Part shown: positions 1 through 5,037 of the stretch, one piece after another
Layout: each line of letters begins with the position of its first letter
How positions within the stretch are numbered: position 1 is the first letter of the stretch
Assembly (NCBI GenBank): GCA_945865745.1
Contig: CAMBFP010000071.1
Coordinates: 1 to 5,830 of the forward strand
DNA: 5,830 nucleotides
Direction: 5' to 3'
Source: Rhizobium sp. Q54
GTDB lineage: Bacteria > Pseudomonadota > Alphaproteobacteria > Rickettsiales > UBA1997
Program-made: the position numbers and the translations under genes
The notes under the pieces: model-generated
The model's database searches: none
What the model was told of the DNA's origin: nothing
What the model saw: the letters and a program-made list of their open reading frames with translations, nothing else

Positions 1-13
1 AAATATTTAAGAA

Positions 14-388
14 ATGGAAACAAATTTAATGTTAGAAAAAGATTTTTACCAACTCTGCGAATCATCTCTAATCAAGCTTTCTGAAGCAATTGAAGCTGCC
101 GACCAAAACTCGCAACTTGACGTCGAATATTCCGACGGAATTTTGGAAATAGTAATCGTTAGAAGTAAAAAAACTTACATCATCAACCGTAATTCCGGTA
201 ATCAAAAAATTTGGTATTCTTCGCCTTTTTCTGGCGCTGATTATTTTTCTTTTGACGAAAAAACTCTCGACTGGCGAGATGTTAAAGGTGATGAATTGGA
301 ACAAAAATTACTCTCCGAACTCTCCCACGTTATCCCCAATGTCATCTCCCATGGCATCTCCGCGAAGGCGGAGATCCAGGAGAATTAA
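14..388 (+). CDS. cyaY: Frataxin-family protein CyaY, with repeat-derived C-terminal tail
   Basis: Bacterial frataxin homologue, 124 aa. Frataxins bind iron and modulate iron-sulfur cluster assembly on the ISC cysteine desulfurase/scaffold in the cytoplasm. The sequence fits the alpha-beta-sandwich fold. An acidic N-terminal helix (about residues 9-30) is followed by a strand around LDVEYSDGILEI (35-46). The family core comes next: YIINRNSGNQKIWYSSP (55-71) and SGADYF (73-78), matching the usual INRQ..-QIW-SP-G-F pattern. A second helix lies at about 92-106. E. coli CyaY is about 106 aa and ends just after this helix. Here residues 110-124 are encoded by a dispersed palindromic repeat that also provides the stop, so the native C-terminus appears to have been replaced or extended. 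The ATG at 14 is preceded by only 13 bases of window and no clear ribosome site; Met6 (29) is an alternative start. The family call is firm; the tail is probably dispensable. Confidence 0.9.
   Translation: METNLMLEKDFYQLCESSLIKLSEAIEAADQNSQLDVEYSDGILEIVIVRSKKTYIINRNSGNQKIWYSSPFSGADYFSFDEKTLDWRDVKGDELEQKLLSELSHVIPNVISHGISAKAEIQEN
341..386 (-). repeat. Dispersed palindromic repeat, copy 1 (inside the cyaY 3' end)
   Basis: The core at 356-375 is a perfect 8-bp stem (ATCTCCGC / GCGGAGAT) with a GAAG loop. It is the reverse complement of the type seen at 405-439 and 4935-4960, whose loop reads CTTC, so it is listed on the minus strand. The flanking GTCATC at 341-346 resembles the outer arm of the other copies. 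Read in the cyaY frame it gives V-I-S-H-G-I-S-A-K-A-E-I, similar to the peptide strings that short GC-rich repeats of this kind often produce when they enter reading frames in proteobacteria. The outer limits are approximate; the core is directly visible. Confidence 0.8.
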
Positions 389-436
389 AAACTTGCTCTG
401 AGCTTGTCATTCTTGATCCCCGCCTTCGCGGAAATG
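355..436 (+). other. Long imperfect inverted repeat formed by two facing repeat copies
   Basis: Bases 355-381 can pair with 410-436. Of 27 opposed positions, 24 pair (one a G-U) and three are mismatched (358/433, 372/419, 377/414). The central block 360-371 against 420-431 is a perfect 12 bp. The loop is 382-409 and contains the cyaY stop codon (386-388). In mRNA this would be a strong hairpin across the cyaY-leuB junction, ending 30 bases before the leuB ATG. No T tract follows, so it does not look like a standard intrinsic terminator. A role in mRNA processing or stability is possible but is inference. Confidence 0.75.
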
Positions 437-439
437 ACA
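405..439 (+). repeat. Dispersed palindromic repeat, copy 2 (cyaY-leuB gap)
   Basis: Outer arms TGTCATT (405-411) and AATGACA (433-439) are perfectly complementary over 7 bp. They enclose an inner CCGC-CTTC-GCGG hairpin (420-431). It shares the CTTC loop and flanking sequence with the copy at 4935-4960 and is inverted relative to the copy at 341-386. It can be read in frame with leuB from a TTG at 404 as S-F-L-I-P-A-F-A-E-M-T, a typical translated-repeat string, so that extension is not taken as real protein. Confidence 0.8.
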
Positions 440-466
440 CAAACACAAACTAAAACTAAAACAAAA
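437..466 (+). repeat. Five-unit hexamer tract forming the leuB leader
   Basis: Thirty bases split exactly into five hexamers: ACACAA, ACACAA, ACTAAA, ACTAAA, ACAAAA. The last unit abuts the leuB ATG at 467. The tract contains no G at all and therefore no Shine-Dalgarno sequence. It probably arose by slippage. It may act as an unstructured, CA-rich ribosome landing site next to the strong upstream hairpin, but that function is inferred. Confidence 0.7.
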
Positions 467-1555
467 ATGACAAAAAAAATTCTTCTAATTCCTGGCGACG
501 GCATTGGCCCAGAAGTCGTCGCACAAGCTAAAAAAATTCTCGATTTCTTCTCAAAAAATACCGACAAGAAATTTGAAACCGAAAATGCATTGCTCGGAGG
601 ATGCGCTTACGATGCTGTCCAAACGCCATTTCCAAAAGAAACAATCGAACTCGCAAAAAAATCTGATTCAATTTTGCTTGGCGCAGTTGGTGGTCCGAAG
701 TGGGAATCTTTAGAATATAAACATCGTCCGGAACGAGGATTGCTGGGCATTCGCAAAGAATTAGAACTTTTCGCCAACCTTCGTCCTGCAAAAGTTTTTG
801 ACGCATTAGCAGATAGCTCAACCTTGAAACGCGAAGTTGTTTCTGGCCTCGACATCATGATTGTGCGCGAGTTAACCGGCGATCTTTATTTCGGCGAACC
901 ACGCGGAGTTACAACCTTGGCAGATGGCAGCAGACAAGGCATCAACACCATGACTTACAATTCAAAAGAAGTTGAGCGCATCGCCAAAATCGCTTTCGAT
1001 TTAGCGCAAGTTCGCGGTAAAAAACTTTGCTCAGTCGATAAAGCCAACGTAATTGAAACCACCGAAATGTGGCGTGAAGTTGTGACGGAAATCGGACAAA
1101 AAAATTACCCAGAAATCGCTCTTTCGCATATGTATGTCGACAATGCCGCGATGCAGTTAGCGCGTAATCCCAAGCAGTTTGATGTAATGGTAACTGGCAA
1201 CATGTTTGGCGACATTTTGTCTGACCTTGCTTCGATGCTAACTGGCTCACTTGGCATGCTTCCTTCTGCCTCGCTTGGTGAAAAATATTCTCTCTACGAA
1301 CCAAGCCACGGATCAGCTCCAGACATTGCTGGAAAAGATCTCGCCAACCCTCTTGCGACGATTTTAAGCCTGTCGATGATGTTCAAATATTCCTTCGGAT
1401 TCATCAAAGAATCAGAAGCAATTGAGCAAGCAGTTGCAAAAATTTTAGATTCTGGAATTCGCACCGCCGATATTTCTAAACCTGGCGAAGCAACAGTATC
1501 ATGCTCTCAAATGGGTGAAAAAATTATTGAAGAGCTGCAAAAAATCTGTGCATAA
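467..1555 (+). CDS. leuB: 3-isopropylmalate dehydrogenase LeuB
   Basis: NAD-dependent oxidative decarboxylase of the leucine pathway, converting 3-isopropylmalate to 2-oxoisocaproate in the cytoplasm; the family works as a metal-dependent homodimer. The 362 aa from ATG 467 match the usual family length. The N-terminus ILLIPGDGIGPEV (5-17) is diagnostic. Substrate arginines are R96 (GLLGIRKE), R106 (NLRPAK) and R134 (VRELTGDLYFG), with catalytic Y141 and K192 (VDKANV). Metal aspartates are D225 (YVDNAAM), D249 and D253 (GNMFGDILSD). The cofactor loop is EPSHGSAPDIAGKDLANP (279-296), where D286 is the residue linked to NAD rather than NADP preference. The frame stays open upstream to a TTG at 404, but those 21 codons are repeat plus hexamer tract, so 467 is preferred. 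No ribosome site is visible. No leuA, leuC or leuD lies in the window. Confidence 0.95.
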   Translation: MTKKILLIPGDGIGPEVVAQAKKILDFFSKNTDKKFETENALLGGCAYDAVQTPFPKETIELAKKSDSILLGAVGGPKWESLEYKHRPERGLLGIRKELELFANLRPAKVFDALADSSTLKREVVSGLDIMIVRELTGDLYFGEPRGVTTLADGSRQGINTMTYNSKEVERIAKIAFDLAQVRGKKLCSVDKANVIETTEMWREVVTEIGQKNYPEIALSHMYVDNAAMQLARNPKQFDVMVTGNMFGDILSDLASMLTGSLGMLPSASLGEKYSLYEPSHGSAPDIAGKDLANPLATILSLSMMFKYSFGFIKESEAIEQAVAKILDSGIRTADISKPGEATVSCSQMGEKIIEELQKICA

Positions 1556-2156
1556 AAAAATTTTACTAATTTCAATTTTATTTTTTTGCTCCGCTTTTTC
1601 GCGCTCAACAACTTTTGACGACCGCACATCTTGTGAAGATTCCAAAGGCGCCTGGCGTCAATTTGGAAATAGTTGCGCCGATGAATGTGAAGCAAAACTC
1701 GATGAATTTGCATTTTGCACTGACCTCGTCATTTCCGCTTGCGAATGCGGAAAATCACGCTGCTGGAATGATGAGGTTAAGAGTTGTGCAGCACTTAGTG
1801 ATTACAAAAAAATTTTCGTCGCCAGACAAAAAGAAGAGAAAAAAATTGCCGATGCAGCCAGAAAAAAACGTGAAGAAGAAGCAGCTAAAGAAGAAACAAT
1901 AATCAGCAATATCACAAATATTGTAAAAACTCCTGGGGCAAAAACTGCAGCTAACGAGACTCCAAAAACTACAGAAAACCCACCAATAAATCCTCCCGGA
2001 CCAGTCGTAAGTCAATCACCACCAACAATTCCGCCTTTATTTTTGCAGCAAGAAAAGGCCAAGCAAGATGCTAAAAAAGAAGCAGAAAAAAATAATCCAG
2101 GGCAAACTCCAACGATTTTAATTCCTGGATTACCAGTAATTCCTCTGCCACAGTAA
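1548..2156 (+). CDS. Unrecognised exported Cys-rich protein with Pro-rich tail
   Basis: I do not recognise this 202-aa protein. Residues 1-18 form a signal peptide (HKK, hydrophobic core ILLISILFF, then CSAFS), with a plausible signal peptidase I cut after Ser18. Cys14 has no canonical lipobox. The mature part begins with an eight-cysteine module (C29, C43, C47, C57, C65, C67, C72, C80) containing GAWRQFGNSCADEC and CECGKSRCW; the even number suggests disulfides in the envelope or outside. A Lys/Glu/Ala-rich, possibly coiled-coil segment follows (about 87-117). Then come a Pro/Thr/Asn-rich linker (128-163), a second charged stretch (167-183) and a hydrophobic Pro-rich end (PTILIPGLPVIPLPQ, 188-202). 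The GTG start at 1548 overlaps the leuB stop by 8 bases, with a GAAGAG 13 bases upstream, suggesting translational coupling. A GTG at 1515 would add 11 basic residues (MKKLLKSCKKS), so the start is uncertain. Confidence 0.75.
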   Translation: MHKKILLISILFFCSAFSRSTTFDDRTSCEDSKGAWRQFGNSCADECEAKLDEFAFCTDLVISACECGKSRCWNDEVKSCAALSDYKKIFVARQKEEKKIADAARKKREEEAAKEETIISNITNIVKTPGAKTAANETPKTTENPPINPPGPVVSQSPPTIPPLFLQQEKAKQDAKKEAEKNNPGQTPTILIPGLPVIPLPQ

Positions 2157-2203
2157 TTAGATAAAAACCTACAGAGATCTTGACTTCGCTCGACCACCAA
2201 AAG

Positions 2204-2227
2204 TTCTTGACTGGCAAGAATTATTTT
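2204..2227 (+). terminator. Weak intrinsic-terminator-like hairpin after the Cys-rich gene
   Basis: TTCTTG (2204-2209) and CAAGAA (2215-2220) pair perfectly around the loop ACTGG, extendable by a G-U and an A-T pair. TTATTTT (2221-2227) follows. It lies 48 bases past the stop of the 1548-2156 gene, where a terminator between the leuB unit and the sdh operon would be expected. The stem has only two G-C pairs, so termination would be weak. Confidence 0.35.
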
Positions 2228-2243
2228 GAATAAAGAATAAAAT
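2207..2243 (+). promoter_or_regulatory. Possible sdh promoter region (weak)
   Basis: A TTGACT hexamer (2207-2212) resembles a sigma-70 -35 box. At an 18-base spacing it is followed by TAAAGA (2231-2236), a poor -10 match. A better -10-like TAAAAT (2238-2243) is too far away at 25 bases. A second TTGACT at 2180-2185 has no -10 partner. The sdh operon probably has its own promoter in this gap, since the sequence ahead of it looks like a unit boundary, but no convincing pair of boxes is visible. Confidence 0.2.
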
Positions 2244-2301
2244 TCGCTGTGCAAAATCGACTCCTTTTTTTTACTTTGCGCCGCACTTATTTTAGAGAAA
2301 A

Positions 2302-2718
2302 ATGCATAAAAATTCAAACAACAGACCAACCTCACCGCACTTAGAAGTTTACCGCTGGAACGTCTCTTCCATCACTTCAATTTTACATCGCGCAACTGGT
2401 GTTGCACTTCACTTTTCTGTTTTGGTTTTGGCCTGGTATTTAACCTACTACGCCTACCAAGTTAACGTCGCCGACTCAGCAGAAACCTGCGATTGCCCGA
2501 TAAACACCATCTTCGCAAATATTTTTTCTCTCGCCTTAATCTTCATCGCTTTCTCGCTTTATTACCATCTCTGCAACGGTATCCGCCATCTATTCTGGGA
2601 CATCGGCAAAGGTTTCGAATTAAAAGATGCGAAAAGAAATGGTTACTTGGTTTTGCTTTCTGCTTTGGTTTTAACCGTTGCTACCATTGCTGCGGTGGCT
2701 TACTTAAAATTTTTCTAA
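2302..2718 (+). CDS. sdhC: Succinate dehydrogenase cytochrome b556 subunit SdhC
   Basis: Membrane anchor of complex II, 138 aa, which with SdhD binds heme b and ubiquinone in the inner membrane. The N-terminal signature RPTSPHLEVYRWNVSSITSI (8-27) continues into LHRATG (28-33). S26 and R30 align with the E. coli quinone-site residues S27 and R31. Three hydrophobic segments lie at about 34-52, 70-90 and 113-135. The second family signature, YYHLCNGIRHLFWDIGKGFE (87-106), carries H89, which aligns with the heme ligand H84 of E. coli SdhC. The loop between the first two helices is about six residues longer than in E. coli and contains a CDC triplet (63-65). An AGAG sits about 4 bases before the ATG as a weak ribosome site. 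First gene of the sdhCDAB cluster. Confidence 0.95.
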   Translation: MHKNSNNRPTSPHLEVYRWNVSSITSILHRATGVALHFSVLVLAWYLTYYAYQVNVADSAETCDCPINTIFANIFSLALIFIAFSLYYHLCNGIRHLFWDIGKGFELKDAKRNGYLVLLSALVLTVATIAAVAYLKFF

Positions 2719-2719
2719 A

Positions 2720-3082
2720 ATGTCGAAAATCAAAATTTCTCCTTCAACAAAAACTGGCGCGCATCACTGGTTGATTCAAAGAGTAACCGCAGTTGCGCTG
2801 ATTCCATTAGTAATCTGGATTGCTTTTTCGCTCATTCAAATTTCGGAAGATCCGCAAGAATATTTACCCGTATTTTTTGCTTACCCATTAAATGCCATTG
2901 CCGGAATTTTATTTATCTCGGTGTCGCTCTATCACGGCTCACTTGGCATGCGCGTGATCATCGAAGATTACGTTCCAAATAAAACCAAAATGCATTTCTA
3001 CATCATTTTGGTGCATTTCATTTCAATCGTAACTGCGGTTGCGGGAGTGGTTGCAATCTTAAGACTTCATCTAATCGGATAA
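2720..3082 (+). CDS. sdhD: Succinate dehydrogenase hydrophobic anchor subunit SdhD
   Basis: Second membrane anchor of complex II, 120 aa. The N-terminus carries GAHHWLIQRVTAVALIPL (13-30), the alphaproteobacterial-type SdhD signature leading into the first membrane helix (about 22-41). A second helix covers about 55-71 and a third about 91-115. The block H72-GSLGMRVIIEDYV aligns with E. coli HAWIGMWQVLTDYV, placing H72 at the heme-ligand position (H71) and D83/Y84 at the quinone-site D82/Y83. The ATG lies one base after the sdhC stop with no Shine-Dalgarno sequence, so translation is probably coupled to sdhC. Confidence 0.93.
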   Translation: MSKIKISPSTKTGAHHWLIQRVTAVALIPLVIWIAFSLIQISEDPQEYLPVFFAYPLNAIAGILFISVSLYHGSLGMRVIIEDYVPNKTKMHFYIILVHFISIVTAVAGVVAILRLHLIG

Positions 3083-3085
3083 AAA

Positions 3086-4915
3086 ATGTCAGAAAAAAAA
3101 ATCGGAAATTATTCAGTAACTGATCACGAGTTTGATGTTGTGGTTGTTGGCGCCGGCGGTGCTGGTCTACGTGCAACTTTCGGCATGGCGCAAAAAGGTT
3201 TATCAACAGCCTGTGTCACAAAAGTTTTTCCAACTCGCTCGCACACAGTTGCCGCGCAAGGCGGAATTTCTGCTGCTCTCGGCAATATGGGCGAAGATGA
3301 CTGGCGCTGGCACATGTATGACACCGTCAAAGGCTCTGACTGGCTTGGCGACCAAGATGCGATTGAATATATGTGTCGTGAAGCACCTGATGCAATCATC
3401 GAATTAGAACATTACGGCGTGCCTTTTTCACGCACCAAAGAAGGGAAAATTTACCAACGTCCTTTCGGTGGAATGACCAAAGAATTCGGCGAAGGCGGCC
3501 CGGCACAAAGAACTTGCGCGGCAGCAGATCGCACAGGTCACGCAATTCTTCACACACTTTATCAACAATCTCTCAAACACGACGCGCAATTTTTTGTCGA
3601 ATATTTTGCCCTCGATTTAATCATGGAAAACGGCATTTGCCGCGGCATCACTGCTGTTTCTTTGGTTGATGGCACAATTCATCGCTTCAAATCACAAATC
3701 GTGATCATGGCAACAGGAGGCTACGGACGCGCTTATTTCTCAGCCACTTCCGCTCACACCTGCACAGGAGACGGTAATGGCATGGTTCTGCGTGCCGGCC
3801 TTCCTCTTCAAGATATGGAATTTGTTCAATTTCACCCAACCGGAATTTACGGCTCAGGCTCTTTAATCACTGAAGGTGCACGCGGTGAAGGTGGTTATTT
3901 AGTTAACTCCGAAGGCGAAAGATTCATGGAGCGCTACGCTCCAAGCGCTAAAGATCTAGCCAGTCGTGACGTGGTTTCGCGCGCAATCACCATGGAAATT
4001 CTAGCTGGTCGCGGAGTCGGTCCGAAAAAAGATCACATGTATTTACACTTGAATCACCTTGATCCAAAGGTTCTTCACGAAAGGCTTCCGGGCATTTCTG
4101 AAACTGCAAAAATTTTTGCTGGAGTTGATGTAACCAAACAACCGATCCCAATTATTCCAACCGTTCACTACAACATGGGCGGCATTCCAACTAATTTTAA
4201 AGCTGAGGTTTTGACGGTAAAAAATGGTCAGTCGACACGTAGCGCGACAGATGCAAAAACCATGGAAACCGTTCCAGGCTTGATGGCAATTGGTGAAGCG
4301 GCTTGCGTTTCTGTTCACGGCGCAAATCGCTTGGGCTCAAATTCTCTTCTCGATCTAGTTGTCTTCGGCCGTGCTGCCGCAATTCGTGCTGCAGAACTTA
4401 TTAAACCAGGCTCTGCTCAAGCTGAATTTGCACCAAATGCTGGTGAAGAATCTCTCGCCCGTTTCGACAAAATCAGAAATGCCAACGGAAAATCTTCAAC
4501 CGCAAAAATCAGAGGTGAAATGCAGCATTGCATGCAATCTTATGCCGCAGTTTTTAGAACTGAGAAAGCTCTTTCTGAAGGCGAAAATAAAATGCAGGAA
4601 ATTTTTACCAGCTTCTCTGACCTAAAAATCGAAGATCGTGGCATGGTTTGGAACAGTGATTTAGTTGAAGCGCTTGAGCTCGACAATATGCGTTCACAAG
4701 CTCTCGTTACAATCAGTAGCGCTTTGCATCGTAAAGAAAGCCGCGGTGCTCACTCTCGTGAAGATTACAAAGATCGTGACGACGCAAACTGGATGAAACA
4801 CTCAATCATGTGGTGCGACGAAAAAGGAAATACCAAAATTGACTTCCGCGAAGTGGTCTTAAAACCAATGAGCAACGACGTTCAAGCCTTTCCTCCAAAA
4901 AAACGAGTCTATTAA
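3086..4915 (+). CDS. sdhA: Succinate dehydrogenase flavoprotein subunit SdhA
   Basis: Catalytic subunit of complex II, 609 aa, slightly longer than E. coli SdhA (588). It oxidises succinate to fumarate and passes electrons through FAD to SdhB at the cytoplasmic face of the membrane. The dinucleotide-binding motif VVVVGAGGAGLRA is at 18-30. H53 in PTRSHTVAAQGG is the covalent 8-alpha-histidyl-FAD residue. The active site shows H250 (QFHPTG), T262/E263 (ITEGARGEGG), catalytic R294 (LASRDVVSR), H361 (HYNMGGIPTN) and R415 (HGANRLGSNSLLDL), all aligning with E. coli residues. The C-terminal helical domain contains DNMRSQALVTISSALHRKESRGAHSREDY (533-561; R551 and R553-H556 conserved). It starts three bases after sdhD; GGAT at 3077-3080 is the only ribosome-site candidate. 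No broken or missing residues were seen. Confidence 0.98.
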   Translation: MSEKKIGNYSVTDHEFDVVVVGAGGAGLRATFGMAQKGLSTACVTKVFPTRSHTVAAQGGISAALGNMGEDDWRWHMYDTVKGSDWLGDQDAIEYMCREAPDAIIELEHYGVPFSRTKEGKIYQRPFGGMTKEFGEGGPAQRTCAAADRTGHAILHTLYQQSLKHDAQFFVEYFALDLIMENGICRGITAVSLVDGTIHRFKSQIVIMATGGYGRAYFSATSAHTCTGDGNGMVLRAGLPLQDMEFVQFHPTGIYGSGSLITEGARGEGGYLVNSEGERFMERYAPSAKDLASRDVVSRAITMEILAGRGVGPKKDHMYLHLNHLDPKVLHERLPGISETAKIFAGVDVTKQPIPIIPTVHYNMGGIPTNFKAEVLTVKNGQSTRSATDAKTMETVPGLMAIGEAACVSVHGANRLGSNSLLDLVVFGRAAAIRAAELIKPGSAQAEFAPNAGEESLARFDKIRNANGKSSTAKIRGEMQHCMQSYAAVFRTEKALSEGENKMQEIFTSFSDLKIEDRGMVWNSDLVEALELDNMRSQALVTISSALHRKESRGAHSREDYKDRDDANWMKHSIMWCDEKGNTKIDFREVVLKPMSNDVQAFPPKKRVY

Positions 4916-5037
4916 AAATACCAAATTTTAGTTCGTCATCCCTGCCTTCGCGGGGATTACAACATTAACCAAGCGACAAAAATGGCACTCAATTGTCCGA
5001 AAAAATCGAACAACTGAAATGCAAAATTCATTAAAAA
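4916..5037 (+). other. sdhA-sdhB gap, no gene seen
   Basis: This 122-base spacer contrasts with the 1- and 3-base spacings upstream. It holds the third copy of the palindromic repeat (4935-4960). It also has a weak AT-rich hairpin, TTGTCCGA (4993-5000) against TCGAACAA (5006-5013), with seven of eight pairs. An 11-codon ATG frame at 4982-5017 has nothing to support it. No convincing promoter or T-tract terminator is visible, so sdhB is probably still read from the sdhC promoter. Confidence 0.6.
4935..4960 (+). repeat. Dispersed palindromic repeat, copy 3 (between sdhA and sdhB)
   Basis: Arms 4935-4945 and 4950-4960 pair at 10 of 11 positions, including one G-U, around a CTTC loop (4946-4949). 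The inner stem is ATCCCTGC / GCGGGGAT. Loop, stem and outer GTCAT match copy 2 in the same orientation and copy 1 in inverse. Its GC-rich composition contrasts with the AT-rich surroundings, consistent with a mobile or amplified element. In the sdh mRNA it would form a stable hairpin without a U tract. Confidence 0.8.

Noticed and set aside
356..439. Repeat copies as a CRISPR array
   Set aside because: Only two copies are nearby, in opposite orientation, without regular spacers or cas genes.
404..466. In-frame N-terminal extension of leuB from a TTG at 404
   Set aside because: The 21 extra codons are repeat copy 2 plus the hexamer tract. LeuB proteins start at the MxxxILLIPGDGIGPE region, which fits ATG 467.
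942..1304. Minus-strand open frame of 120 codons inside leuB
   Set aside because: It is fully antisense to a well-conserved enzyme gene and has no domain features; a shadow of leuB codon use.
1515..1547. Longer start (GTG 1515) for the Cys-rich gene
   Set aside because: It overlaps leuB by 41 bases and only adds basic residues before an already good signal peptide. Kept as an alternative, not the main call.
2265..2272. Run of eight T as a terminator
   Set aside because: No stable stem precedes it within 30 bases, and it lies just before sdhC.
2012..2335. Minus-strand open frame of 107 codons across the 2157-2301 gap
   Set aside because: Its ends overlap two plus-strand genes, it shows no recognisable domain, and the gap part reads like repeat-type sequence. 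Likely chance.
3252..3268. GCCGCGCAAGGCGG in sdhA resembling the palindromic repeat
   Set aside because: It encodes the conserved AAQGG flavin-binding stretch of SdhA, so the similarity is coincidental.
4982..5017. Small ATG frame (11 codons) before sdhB
   Set aside because: Very short, no ribosome site, no recognisable leader-peptide feature such as runs of one amino acid.
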